Shown piece after piece: positions 45,301 to 60,300 of a stretch of 64,000 nt of DNA. The stretch comes from Hirundichthys speculiger (Eukaryota > Chordata > Actinopteri > Beloniformes > Exocoetidae). The first letter of the stretch is position 1. Each line of letters begins with the position of its first letter. The position numbers and the translations under genes are program-made. The stretch lies in assembly GCA_018398805.1 (NCBI GenBank), contig JAGFBZ010000865.1, positions 1,984,001 through 2,048,000 of the forward strand, given 5' to 3'. Below the pieces are notes generated by a model. The model searched no databases. It worked only from the letters and a program-made list of their open reading frames with translations, and had not been told where the DNA came from.

Positions 45301-48300
45301 TAGTTGGAGGCAATGCAGTGAAGATCCAAACATTAGGATTTCCAACCAGAGATTTAAAATGAAATCCAAGCAAGTCTCAGTACATGAGGCCCCTGGCCGG
45401 GAAGACAGCTGGAACACACCTAGCAGAAATCAGTTACCTCAGTTAGCTATTTCAATTAGGCTCACTTAACTTCTGCTAACCTATGATGTTAATTAACATT
45501 ACTTTACATTCATTCTGATCAAATCTGTCCAAAAATGTTGCAATGATATCTGAAACAAGTGTTGTCAGAGCTGAAACAAGGTCTGGTGGAGCTTCACTAG
45601 CAAGCGGGATGTAGCTCCATGGTGTCCATCCATCCATCCATCCATCCATGCATCCATCCATCCATCCAAACATAATAAAGTGCATCCCTGGTGTTTTGAA
45701 GTGCTATATCTAGATGTGCCGGACCATCCTCACTCACTAGCACTGTATTGTCAGTTGTTCTTCTGATAACACAGAAGATCTATATGCACCCATGTTTTAT
45801 TTCTACATAGAGTTGCTTTAAGACCAATTCAGCTTTCCAAAATGTCTCTCATAAAATCAGCCTTAATGGGAAATGAATAAGTGTTGCTTAAAGCATAAAA
45901 CATTTATATAACAAAGATCTCAAAGATGATACACCTGGTATGTTGCAAAATGTATGTCTCTTGGTTCTTCCATCTTAAATGTTAATGTTTCACGCTGCAG
46001 TGGCCTTGCTTTGTATATCAAACCGGCTACAATTTGAAAAAGGCAGTTTATGCCTTTATTAGCTCAAGGCTGGATCATTGTCATGCACTTCATGCTGGCC
46101 TCAACCAGTCTTCCATCACAAGCCTTTGTCTTGATAAAAAATGCTGCTGCCTCCTCTTCAACAAATGCCTCCAAATGTGAACTTATCACTTATATTCTTC
46201 ACTATCTTCATTGACTTCTGGTTCAGTTTAGAATCCATCCATCCATCCATCCATGCATCCATGCATCCATCCATCCATCCATCCATGCATCCATCCATCC
46301 ATCCATCCATGCATCCATCCATGCATCCATCCATCCATCCATCCATCCATCCATGCATCCATCCATCCATCCATCCATCCATCCATCATCAGCATCCATC
46401 CATGCATCCATCCATCATCCATCCATCCATCCATGCATCATCATCCATCCATCATGCATCCATCATCCATGCATCCATCATCCATCCATCCATCCATGCA
46501 TCCATCCATCCATCCATGCATCCATCCATCCATCCATCCATGCATCCATCCATCCATCCATCCATGCATCCATCCATGCATCCATCCATCCATCCATCCA
46601 TGCATCCATCCATCCATCCATCCATCCATCCATGCATCCATCCATGCATCCATCCATCCATCCATCCATGCATCCATCCATCCATGCATCCATCCATCCA
46701 TCCATCCATCCATGCATCCATCCATCCATCCATGCATCCATCCATCCATCCATGCATCCATCCATCATCCATCCATCCATCCATCCATCCATCCATCCAT
46801 CCATCCATCCATCCATCCATCCAGCATCCATCCATCCATCCATCCATCCATCCATCCATCCATCCATCCATCCATCCATGCATCCATCCATCCATCATCA
46901 TCCATGCATCCATCCATCCATCCATCCATCCATCCATCCATGCATCCATCCATCCATCCATGCATCCATCCATCCATCCATCCATCCATCCATCCATGCA
47001 TCCATCATCCATCCATCCATCCATGCATCCATCCATCCATCCATCCATCCATCCATCCATCCATCCATCCATCCATCCATCCATCCATCCATCCATCCAT
47101 CCATCCATCCATCCATCCATCCATCATCCATCCATCCATCCATCCATCCATCCATCCATCCATGCATCCATCCATCCATCATCCATCCATCCATCCATCC
47201 ATCCATCCATGCATCCATCCATCCATCCATCCATGCATCCATCCATCCATCCATCATCCATCCATCCATGCATCCATCCATCCATCCATCCATGCCATCC
47301 ATCCATCCATCCATCCATCCATCCATCCATGCATCCATCATCCATCATCCATCCATCCATCCATCCATCCATCCATCCATCCATGCCATCCATCCATCCA
47401 TCCATCCATGCATCCATGCATCCATGCCATGCATCCATCATCCATCCATCATCCATCCATCCATCCATCCATCCATCCATGCATCCATCCATCCATCCAT
47501 CCATCCATGCATCCATCATCCATCCATCCATCCATCATCCATCCATCCATCCATCCATCCATCCATCATCCATCCATCCATCCATCCATCCATCCATCCA
47601 TGCATCCATCCATCCATCCATCCATCCATCCATCCATCCATCCATCCATGCATCCATCCATCCATCCATCCATGCATCCATCCATCCATCCATGCATCCA
47701 TCCATGCATCCATCTATTGCCTATTCCGCCTATTCTCATTTAGTGCCACAGTTGGGGGCCTATAACAGCACTCTCTGGACAAAAGGCAGAGATACACCTC
47801 AGACAGGTCGCCATTTAGAATCCCTTTAAATATTATAGAAGTTTCAAGTCAAGATACAAACAGCCGGGTGACCGTGCTTTTGGAGTCGCTGCATTGAGAC
47901 TTCCTTTGTGATCGTCACACTGCCACAGACATTGCTGTTTTCAAATCCAAACTCAAAATGTATCTATGTAGAATATCTTAGTAAAGGACACCTGCTGGTT
48001 GCTGTAAGTACTATATAAATAAATATTGACTGATTCATCGAGATTTCCAGAGACAATGAATTAGTTCCACTGTGGGATTTTCTAAACTGCTAAAATTGAA
48101 TTTCTTGACCTCTGCCAAAATTGTGAAGCAGATTCAACAGAACATTAATTTAGAACGTTTTCCTGGACTTTGTAAGGGTTTTGAAACACATACAGTGTCT
48201 TTACACATTTATTTTTCACATGCTGCTTAATGTATCTAACGTAGCTTCCTTCTATCTCTAAATGCCAGTTTTTATTGAGCGTAGAAAACAGTTTTGCCTT

Positions 48301-51300
48301 TAGCTTGATGTAAATTAATTTTTGACAGACTCCAGAGGGTGCTAAAAGGGTTTTATTTGTCTCAAAGGACTAAGTGTTCCTTATTGCGCAGAGTGCCCTG
48401 TAGCCGTTTAAAGACATTACATTCAGGGCCAGATGCTGTTTGCTTTTTTTCTGACTTGGAGGAGGTGTTGTGCGTATAAATGTTGGGGTAAGAGAGTGTA
48501 AATTATGAGAAAGGGACTCCAAATCAAAGTTACATAGGGGACAAAAAAAAACAGTAAGTAGACAAATTACATGTGAAAAATAATTGGAACTGAGCTGTTA
48601 AATATAAAGATACTTTCAAATAGATTTAACAATTTGCTTGACATTTCATAAATGGTCTGTTATGATAGAATTTATATAATTTATATTATATTTTATAAGT
48701 AAACTTGTAAGATAGTGAGAGATGACACATATTGCCTTTAATCTCTTACATTTATTGCATGGACACTTGTATCTAAAGCAAATTATAGTTGAGGAATAAA
48801 TATGGAGGCACATGGGTTTGGTATCTTGCTGCAGAACACTTTGACAGGTAGACTGGGGAAGCTGAGGATTGAACCATCATCTTCTGACTGAACTTACTCT
48901 TGTCTGGGCTCTTGCTCAGTCACTTTCCATTTTCTCTTCCTCGCTTCTTCCATTATTACTTTCTTGAGTTTCTTGAGAAATTTCCATGTGTGATATGCAG
49001 TCGCAAGAGATGACCAGGATGAGAGTAAAGTTACTTTAAGTGGTTTTAGCTGATATATATTCCTTTAAAATATTGAAATTGAAACTGACATTTTAACATG
49101 GAAAAACTCCTTGCTGTTTCTTTAAAGATAGTCTATGTAGCAATATCACTTCTGATCCCATGGGGGCATATGGATCGGCTGTGTTGACAATACTGTTTTA
49201 ATGATTTGGGTGATCCAGCACATCTTGTAATAATACTTTGTCCCAGCAGGGGTGCCCCTCCCTGTGTTTCATGCCAGGGGCTGACATATAGACGTTGTTG
49301 TGGTATGTTGCCCCCGTGTGGTCAGAAGTGGTATTGCTACCACAAGGCCCACACTGAGAAGAAACCTAAAAACTCTTCATTAACTGTGACTACAGTTCAC
49401 ATATGCACCTACACCATGAAAAACTAATTTTAATATCTATTTCGATCTCATTATTTGAATAATCAATCTGTGATGTCCCCTCCTCATCTTCCTCACAAGA
49501 ACAGCTCTGCTAGAACTGCTCTGCTGAGGTGCAAACTATTAGACTGATGTCTCCCTCAAGCAGTGCAGACAGGTGTAAATGTAATCTTTTCTCCTCCCTC
49601 CTTCTTCTAATTATGACATGCCATCTGGCAAGATGAGTAGAAACCAGAGTATCTACCCTTTTATTTCTGTACTTAGCTGTTGCATCTGACCAGGCATGCA
49701 GCTGGCTCAACATTAGGATTTTGGTGAACTCAAGTCTAATTACAAATGATTCTTCTGTCTTAACTCATTTATAGTTTCTGTCGGCTATTAATACTTCCAT
49801 ACTGTTGCACCGCTGTTCTGCTGCTTCTGCTGTAAAACTGCAGATCATTATGTGCTGCCGTTATAACATCATGGAAAAATAACAACAGCTGAAACCAGTA
49901 ATAGAGTACCATCATCTACAGTTAAAATCTGTTCTGTACCAACATGAGCTGAAAGGCCATGCCACCAAAGAAAACTACTGCTCCACAACTATCATTTAAG
50001 AAAAGAAAAAAAAAAAAGAGCAAATTACAGTTTGCAGCTGCACATGATATCCTGTTGTCAGAAGAGATTATAACTGAACTGTTGGGTCATGATGAAGCTT
50101 GTAGATCTTAAAATACCATCCCAGTCATCCCAGCATCACCATGTTATGGAACTGCTTTGCTGTGGGAGGAACGTATGCAAGACAAAAGTTCAAGTTTTTG
50201 GCATGGACAGGTTTTCCAAATGGACAAGGGCCCCAAATGTACATGATATTGCCCAAAGTATTTGTTCACCCATCCAAATTATTGGAATCAGGTGGTCCAA
50301 ATAACTTCCATGATCACAGGTGTATAAAATTAAGCACCTAGACATGCAGACATGGTCGAGCAGCTGCATCCAAGCCAGACATCACCAAGTGCAATGCAAA
50401 GCATCAGATGCAGTGGTGTAAAGCAGCCACCACTGGACTCTAGAGCAGTGGAGGTGCGTTCTCTGGAGGGACGAATCACACTTCTCCATCTGATAATCTG
50501 ATGGAAGAGTCTGGGTTTGGTGGTTGCCAGGAGAACGGTACTTGTCTGACTGCATTGATCCAAGTGTAAAGTTTGGTGGAGGGGGTATTATGGTGTGGGG
50601 TTGTTTTTCAGGAGCTGGGTTTGACCCCTTAGTTCCAGTGAAAGGAACTCTGAATGCTTCAGCATACCAATACATTTTGGACAATTCCATGCTCCCAACT
50701 TTGTGGGAACAGTTTGGAGCTGGACCCTTCCTCTTCCAACATGACTGTGCACCAGTGCACAAAGCAAGGTCCTTAAAGACATGGATGGCAGAGTCTGGTG
50801 TGAATGAAATTGACTGGCCTGCACAGAGTCCTGACCTCAACCTGATAGAACATCTTTGGGATGAATTAGAGCAGAGACTGAGAGCCAGACCTTCTCAGCC
50901 AACATCAGTGTTTGATCTCACAAATGTTCTTCTGGAAGAATGGTCAAAAATCCTCACAAACACACTCCTAAACCTTGTGGACAGCTTTCACAGAAGAGTT
51001 GAAGCTTTTCTAGCAGCAAAGGGTGGACCCACGTAATTTTGATTAGGAATGGGATGAACTAAAGCTCAAATGTGAGTGAGGGCAGGTGAGCGAATACTTT
51101 TGGTAATATAGTGTATGTATTAAAAACTTAAAAATCAGAGTTGGACTGAACACTTAAAATCTGGTGGCGATAAAGTGTAATTGCTAAATGAGTTTCAGGG
51201 TGGTTAGGGGCCAACAAAGTGAAGGTATTGGAGAGGCCATCACAAAGTCCAGAACCTCAGTTCTGTAATATGTTTGTGTCGGCAGTACTGAAATACATGA

Positions 51301-54300
51301 GGATGAAGGCCCACAAACTGGACTTGTGAGAAGTTTGTGACAGGCTAAGCGACATTTTTTAACCAAGTTAAAGAATTTGAAGGTAGTTCCATCAAATACT
51401 AACTATGTGGATATAAATGTAAAACTTTAGAAGAAAGCAATGAAAAATTCTTCCAAACCTCCTGTCATTATTCTGACATTTTTACAAGACAAAAGCCTCA
51501 ATTTTACTATCAGACACTGAGAACAGGAAAAAAAAAAGTTTGTTTTTTGGCTAAACTTTTTCTAAACTGATATTTGCTTTTGACCAAGGACGAAGTTTTA
51601 AAAAGCTGATGATGTGATATGCCTTTCATGAGTCAAAGCCTCGTATTTGGCAGCAAGTAGAGTGTGACATGCGGACCAACTTGTGCTTAGTAACTGAAGC
51701 CAAAATCACAATTACCTTCAGAGGAAAATATTCTTACCATAACAATGACACAAATTTGCTATCTACTTCAAAAAATCTAATACAAACTTTATGGCGATTC
51801 AATTCATGGATGCATACAGTTGGATTTTAACCACTTATTTTCATGAATTCCCCCAAAAACAAGAGGCTGAAGTTTTACAGTGGGTACCTCTGTAGATCTG
51901 TCTCGTGTCCTTGCAGCAACTCCCTCCAGAGTGCTCCGAGTGCCTTCTTTCATATAACACAGTTTGTTGTTATTTTTATAGTTTAGAATGTAGATTATTG
52001 TCAAATATCTTGGCAAATGTTTACAGCTGCACGGATGAGTGAAACTGACCTTTACCGTCTCCGCATAAAAAAATATGATAATCATCTGTGAGGTGAGTAG
52101 AAACTCTTAAATTCTCAGGAAAAATAACACATTATTTTAGGATTTGCATGAATAAAAATGCAAATGTGCTCTACTTTGGTGTGCAGACAGCTAGTGTGAC
52201 ACCTATAAGTGAAATCTGTAATCGAAAAACCTCAACCCCTGACAACAAAAGCAGAACCTATTAACACAAAATGTTCCTGTTCCATAAATCTCCTGAAGCC
52301 ACTCCAATAAATAGATTTATATGAAAAATGTGCTCTTTTACAGTACAGTATATAGGGTGAGGTGGAAAACCCCGGAGTGTCCTTCAGGTTTATGGAGCAT
52401 TTGAGCTCGTTGTTTTTCTCCTTCAGCCTGCAGCTTTACCACCTCAGTAAAACTTCTCTACGTCACCGTTGACTTTTTTCTTTTTATATTGCATAAGATT
52501 ACACTATAAATTACTCAAAATGTCAATTAATGTTGTTTCCTGTATGTGGGATATGTAAAGAGGGCACTATTGCTAACAACTGTGAAAATTAAAATGCAAG
52601 TTCTGTGTTTAAAACTTGTATTGCTGTCTTCAAATGCTTACGGGCATTAATATTTGCACAGAAAGCCCTAATCCCAAAGAGTAAAGAATGTGAGGGCCAC
52701 ATTTAGTTTTTTGACTGACAGCATTGACTCAAGTTGCCTAAACTCTCCCAGATATCCACCAGACATGTTCCAAATCTGCATTTCTTTAGGATCTCCAGAC
52801 CATGTCTGGCTCTTACAAAACTTGTTGTTTCCTACGTGAAAACTAGCTTCTCATATTGAGGCCACATCAGGCCCATAGAACACATACCAAAACACATGTT
52901 TGACCCACTGATTTGCTGGTTAAAAGACAGGCTAATGGGAGCTAGTTTTTTAAGTCCTACCTGGTTTTCAATGGATTGTCAAATTTATTTATGGGACTTG
53001 GTTTTTCTTGTCCTGCATCAGTTTCGTAGTCTGATTATAAAAACAATATGGTGCTCAAATCACATCTTAAAAAAAACTCACTATATGCAAAATCCTCCAT
53101 ACCAGTGACAATACAACAGATCGGGCTTACAACTATTTCTCTAAAGTGGAAATGACTTAGAGCACCTAGTGTTGCATAGCCAGCTATTCAGAGACAGAGC
53201 AGAGCAGGTCTTGATGTGGCCATAGTAGGAAACTTGGGCCCCGTAGAGCACTTCCTAAAACCGTAACTTAGTCCATAACTGCCAAAAGTGGCCCAGAACA
53301 GCTTCAGCTAACTGTACTAAGTGTAACCATTAACTGTATTCCTTTGATGAGCTAGCTGCCAGCTGGCACGATGTTTTTCAGCAATGTTGCATTGACAATG
53401 ATGTTGTGAGCCTCAGTTATTTTTATGAAAAAAAGGAAAACACCAAAGTGGATGTCTACAGCCACTGCTTAAAAAAAAAAAAAAAAAAACTGCTCTGCAA
53501 AGTGGGGAGAAGAGTTTTCCTACCCATCAGTCTCAAATATCCTACTCCAAAATAGTCTCTAATTACCTCTATAATAACTTATGGACTGGGTTGCTCTTTT
53601 TAATTGACTTTTTGGTGTGTTCAACGCTACATTTGGCTCATTTTAACCCATTTCTTGCATGGATAACTCAAACCAAATGTATGGGTAACGCATAACGCAA
53701 CCCTCCTGTGTCAAAAAAACCCATGGCTGGATCAGTCCACTTTTGACCCAGCATTGGGGAAGGCAGATAACACCTTAGGAATGTGGGTTATATGAATGTA
53801 ACATAGAAAATGTCAGACAGTAATACATGAAGTTGTCTTTCTATACAGAACTGCAATAGTTGTCTGTTGTTTGCAAATAAATGACAGAATAAAATAGGGT
53901 TCTAGTTCTTACTGTGGACATCCCCTCTCTGTTTGGTGACGTCTTTCTGGATGGTGTTGTCCACCGTAACCGTAGTGACCACTGGTGGTGGCAGAGGTTG
54001 TCTGGTGGGACCCACTGGTCTTGGTGGAACAAAGGGCTTGCGTGTGAGTACCAGTGGCTTTCTGGTGGGTATGAGAGGCTTTCGGGTGGGAACTGCTGGG
54101 CTTGCGTGGAGTTGGGGTGACCCTCTTAGGAGGCAGAGGTGCTTTGGTTGTAGTTTTGGTTGTTGATTTAGGGGTGATGGGGAAGATTCTCTTTGGAGGA
54201 GTCACTGGTGAGCGTGTGGTGGTGGTCCTCCTGTGATCCAAATCTGGGATCTGGTTGTGGTGATTTGGAGGGAGTTTGCCTGGTGTCGGAGGGTCAATAA

Positions 54301-57300
54301 CCACTTTTGGAATGGCTGAAATCATAAGAGAATGTAGACAGAGCAGTGAAATATAAGCACTTGCGACTTAATGAGGCATAGAAATGCAGACTAATTGCAA
54401 TGATTAGCCTGACTTTTGCAGAGGAGGGCTTTATTTCATCCATTGAGACTTCTCCGGGTATCTATCTATTAACTAACTGCTAGTCTCTTAAAACAAATTG
54501 GATGTCTCAAATCTCGCTGAAGCAGAAGATCACAATTGAAAAAGAAGGGCATGAGTTCACATTTACTCAAACGTATGGTGATACAGAGAATGAAGGACAG
54601 CCTCAATGTTACACACAAACTAAACTTCTAAGAAAGCCCATGTTCAGCAGTTTGTTTGGGTTTTTTTTTTCACAAATACAAAGCGCATTCCCTGTGCATT
54701 TTTATCTGCTCTTTTATTTTGTCTGTGTGTATGTGCTCACAGCCAGAGGCCTTGTGCCATCAAGCTAAAGATGTTCCGCGTATGCGACATGACTTCTGTA
54801 CTCAGCCTGCTGCTGTGCCCCTGGATCACCTTGGCTGATGAAATTGAACTTACTCCTTTTTTTCTTTTGTTCCTCCTCACATTGTTCATGTCAGAAGCAT
54901 GGTGGTGGTGGTGGTGGTGGTGGGGTGGGGGTTGAGGTTTCTGATGTGAGGGTTCTATGAGTGAGGGATGAGCCTGAATAAATAGAAGTGACTTGAACTT
55001 TTGGTTATGCCCTTCTCCAGTTGCAGGCCACTTTGATATGTGAGACACTATTGCAAGTCCAGTCTTAGAGCGTTTCAGTGACGCACCCTTCAAGAGGACG
55101 AAGGAGTGAAGTATTTGTATAAGGTTCTGTGTGCCACAATGCTGGTTGTGTCATTTAGATGATTAAATAACTGTGGGGAAAAAAATGATTTCTTTTCCTT
55201 TAGCTGTTGTAAACACTGCAGCTGTGCAGACTAATGAACCGCATGTCAGTGAATACAAAGAGAAAAACTACTGGTAATATTTCACATGATGGTGATGCCT
55301 CCTTATGGCTGATTAAAATAGCCAAATAGCAAAAACGGAGCAGCCCTGAGAACATGTGATAAGGGAGCTGGACGGTTTAAGTAATGACTGACAGCCATTA
55401 CAAAGAAAGGAATTTCAGTACCAGCTTGGCGCTTGCAATTCCTTCCTCCCACTTGCTTTCCAACCTTTAAAAAAAAAAAAAAACACTGGCAAAGAAAACA
55501 AAAATGTGGGGCCCCATCCCGCTTTGCAAAAGTGAGCATCAGGGGCCAGCGTTTTGTTCCCAGGCCTTACGTTTACAGTCGTGCCCCATCCCCCTGTAGC
55601 CGTCTTTGCATTTGCACTTGTATGAGCCCGGTGTGTTGTAGCAGGTGGCAAAGCTGCTGCAGTGGCCCTGACCTAGAGAGCACTCATCCACATCTGAAAG
55701 ATAACGGAAACATAAAGACATTCACTTAGAGGGTGCAAGTGAAAAAAGGTTTAGACACAACAGCAGAGTATCAAAGGAGGATTGATTTGCATGTGCTTGA
55801 GGGAAGAAACTAAGTTCATGTCCTGCTGCTAACATGAGGACTTGAGTGAATAATGGTTGCCCTTTCATGAACACCCAGCAAAAATCATTATGAGGGTTGT
55901 TTGGGAAAAAGCAGCCTTTTCACAACTTATGCTCAAAAAGTGATGATTGAAAACCTGCAGGTGGTTTATGATGTGAAATGTCCATTTGAATAAAATACTG
56001 TAGAAGTGTTTCAGATTCTAACTAAAAACTAATTTCAATACCCTGGATTTCAAAGTGCATATTAGTTTGGTTTGATCCACTGGATCTTTAGTATTCTGGA
56101 GTGTTTTCATAACTAGCTTTACATCACATTAACACAACATTCTTGCCTGGAGCATTTTCTTTTCTTTTTTTTCTGAGCATTTGTTAACAAGCCTTGACTC
56201 ATCTGGCCCCTCAAGGGTTTTGTTTTGTCCAGTGTCTTTATTCAGCAGTCTAAACCAGCCATTCTATACATCTTTTTTTCATATACAGGAACATTGCCAG
56301 TCTGAGGTTTTTTTTTTTTTAATACAGTTTTGTATTTGTGCATCACTCCAAGAAGGTATCCAAATGAATCAGCAGACATAGCCTACATGTTACACTCTTT
56401 AATGGTCAAAGAATCATGATGCGAACAGTGATCAGCATTCAGACTGAAATCCAAGAAGCCTCGCCTCTTCAGCGCATCTCTGTGTGCTACCTGGTTCAAA
56501 ATATCAACATGTCTCAGGGAATGAAGCTCACTTTAAAGGTCAAAGGGAGCAACTACATATGCACACAAATAAACCAAAACAAACAGTATATCCTGAATTC
56601 TGTCAATTTATTTTCATGAATAGAGACAACAATTATTTATGAGTACCTTCTTTGTTTCACTTTTTCTTTCATTTTGTAAAAACTAATATGACACAACCTA
56701 TTTTTTTAAGGAATTTCTGCTCACATCATTGAAATTTAGTTTTAAAAATTTAGATTCAGTAATAAATAAAATCATCCCCATTTCACCTTCATGTTTTACT
56801 TCTGCTTCCCTTTCCACCTGACACATATTCATACACAGTTGTGACTATTTTACTCAGTTTCTTCAGTGAGCATGCTCTCTTAGGAAGTACAGTTTTATAC
56901 AAATCCAAAGTGATACCGTTGGAATCAAAGATACTGAAAGGATGTCTGCTGTCATTTAAGACTCATTTAAGTACTGACAGATAAACAAATAAACATCAAG
57001 AGTATTATCGACTATACAAAGTAAGGTATCTTTTATCTTTTGGGGCAGCTGTGGCTCAACCTGAAAGTTGGCCTTGCAGTTTATGAGGCAAGACACTGAA
57101 CCTTGAATCAAATGGATTCACTGGTGTGTCATGGCGTATATGATAGAAAAAAGCACTGCATAGACAGCCAAGATAAATAAATCAAACTATAGACTCTTCA
57201 TAGACTATGGTCATTTTCACATATGTTGGTGCGCACCAGAAATTATGTGACAACGGTCAGTAGTGTCGTTTGTCAATAGACATCTTGGCAGAGCATCATA

Positions 57301-60300
57301 TTTCTGCAAAAACTGTCCTGAAGCGAAGAACTGAAAAGCATGGTGATGCAACAACTGCATGTTGTAGACCTGGAGTTGGCCCTTTTTTTTTCTATATTAT
57401 CTATTTGTACCACTCTTGCGCTGTTTAAGGAAGCTGACTACGGAAGCCTCTTTAGCTCAAACATGCGTTATACACCTCATAATTGGGTTAGCCTGGGGTC
57501 TGGAGCTTTCACACCAGAGTTCAGAGGGGTCTCAGTACAGGTGTTTTGGAGCTCACTAGAGTGCAGTTGTTGTGTTCACATTGACCCAAGTGAACTGCAC
57601 TCATGACCAAAGCTCCTTTAGGTTGACCTAAATTGCACCAGTGTGAAAATGACTTAAAGTAATGCTGTATCAGTGATCTGTGCAGATGGGTGTATGTGGC
57701 ATGTAATTTAAAGCATCTTGAGTTGTCAGAAAAGAAAAACTAGAAAAATTATACAAATATAATTTACCATTATTGATATAAAACACATGAACAGCAGTGT
57801 TGAATGCCAAATATTCTGTCAGACTGTTCTGCCATGAAACTAGTAAGTAGCATTAAAGTCATTCTATGTGACAATACCACTTCTGACCACATGTGGGCTG
57901 TATCACAAGAATATTTAGGTGTCAGCCTAAAGACACAACAAAGTGTCAAGACAAGCTAGGTCATCCCCACTCATTAGCACAGTAGTGTCAGTGGCTCTTT
58001 CGTCAACGCAGCAGATCCATATGCCCCCTTGTGGTCAGAAGTGGCACTGCTACATCGATTGAGTGGGTTTAGATAAAATAATATACTAATGCTTATACTA
58101 ATGCTAATAATGTAGTTAAACTATTTCCACCACCCATCAATCCCTCCATTAGTGGGAACCCGCCACAAGCTTGTATTACATCACCTGAATACATCAACTA
58201 TCCAACTGCAGTGAGTTTTAGTAATAGACTGTAAGAAGACATGTCCAAAGCTGTGACCGTGTACAACGTATTTTTATGCCAAAACAAGTCTAAATATCTG
58301 TCTAAATAAATACAAAATTCTCACTAAAGAGTGACTGTTTCAGTACCAAGGCACTGGTATTTTCCATTGATGTACTGCAGGTCGAACCCTTCGTGGCATT
58401 TGCAGATGTAGCTACCAAAGGTGTTGATGCATTTCCTGAACCTGGGACACACAGCTATCCCTGCTGCGCACTCATCCACATCTGCCGCAGAAAGAAAGAA
58501 TGCATATTATTACAAAGATGAAAATATTGACATAAAATATAATCATTCATCCACCTATCTTCACTAAAATGACATTGCATCGTTGTTTACAAATATAAAA
58601 AGTTATTTAAAAAAAAGACGATACCAGAAAAACTTACAAAAAAAGTTCATTTCAAAACTAAATGAAAGCTCCTCTTCATTGCAGGAAATTTTTCCACCTT
58701 CACTAATCAGCATTCATTTATGAACAAAGCATTCTCTGCAGACTGCCTTGTTTCATAATTTAAAAACCCATTCCAAGTGACTCTGTTGATCTTAGCAAGA
58801 ATGTGAGCATTAATATTTAGATGCAGAGAAAAGGGTTTGCTGCACAACACTGCCGAGGCACTATGGAGCCACAGGGACTGTTGTTTAAGAGGACCTCAGC
58901 AACACTGAGACACCTGGATAAGCGGCAGAGGTGAGTGGTCAGTGCTCCATCATCCCCTATACTACCAGTGTGGGAGTTCTCATCAACACGCTCATTAATA
59001 TCTAATTGCTTCAGCAGAGTTGTTTAATGGCCAACAGCTGGAGCTTGTGACACCATTGCATTTCTGATGCTAGTTAATTCCCATGTCACTCGGAAGAGAT
59101 GTTCTGGTTTGAGGGTTTGTCGTTTCATGCTGACACATAAACGTTCTCATGATCTGCTGTCTCCATGTGCTCTGGGGTGCTATGGTTGCAACTTTGATAC
59201 ATGCTGTCATTTAACTGGTACTTTATGGACATTTGGGGAGAGGGGGTTAGTATACTGCTGAAAGAAAAAGGATAGTTATCAAATTTCTAAGAACCTGAAT
59301 TACTAATATAAATAAGAGAATAATAGCGGGGCTTCAAAGTATCGCTCATTTCAGCAGTAGAATATGAGAGAAGAAGATCCCTTTACATATAATGTAGAAT
59401 TGAAGGCTCTATGATATAAATTCTTTAATATTTCTCATCTAGAAAGTCCAGAAAAGAGTTTCTTAATTTTACAAAAATCCTCCACGGCCACCTCTTCATC
59501 TATAAAACAAATTCAATCATTCTGCAAAAGACTACAGACCAAACTCTTCTTAGGTCTTATTTTCAGGCGTCATATTTTAAAGAGCATTACATTTTTAAAC
59601 ATTTTTTTAATGCTTTTTTTTAATGATCAGTGGGGCGAGTGAAGGTTGTTTTTCTTTTTTCTCCGTTGGCTTTCCCAGCTCTGATCAGAGACAAAATTGA
59701 TATTCATCTCTACAGTTAACATTGTGATCACATTTCTTTTTCTAATATGAATCAACACTCAACACATGGGCAAAATATGCCTCGCGGTCCAGAGGAAGCC
59801 CTTGAACCAATTCATCCTGCCTCTTCATCAACGAAAACAAAACAACACAAAAATGAAGAGTCAGATTTTGCTCCTGGCTCTTGAGGTGACAGAAAGTGGC
59901 GTTCGATGACGTTGACTGGTGGTCACAATTTTAGCCATATTTTATCACAATTATCAATGAAACTGCAGGAAAGTTGGTTAAGACTGTGTTGCTTCATTCA
60001 GAGGGAACATGAAGACATTTTTCAAGCAAAACAAACACTCACAAGAATTAACTTAATGCTGTCGTACAAGCTTATAACACAGAGGGCCTTTATCTGATGG
60101 TGGAGTTTTAAAAACGGCACGATAGAGGCAACTCTTTAGTAACTCTTATTTGAGCATATTGTCCAGTTTGGATTATTTCACTACTTTATCTACATAAATA
60201 TGACCCCCATGGGGAGGGAGTTATCATGTGTGCTCTACAACAATAAAGAAAAAATTTTTCCATCTTTAAAGCAGCACAAAGCGCGTTTCGCATTTTTAGC

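Noticed and set aside
46141..47829. Very long open frames (up to 562 codons plus strand, 222 minus) rich in HPSI or DGWM repeats
   Set aside because: They exist because the ATCC unit has no stop in any frame. Three plus-strand frames are open at once, and there is no splice or start context.
57041..57180. tRNA gene
   Set aside because: Only a box-A-like start is seen. No cloverleaf can be completed, and the rest follows a SINE pattern.
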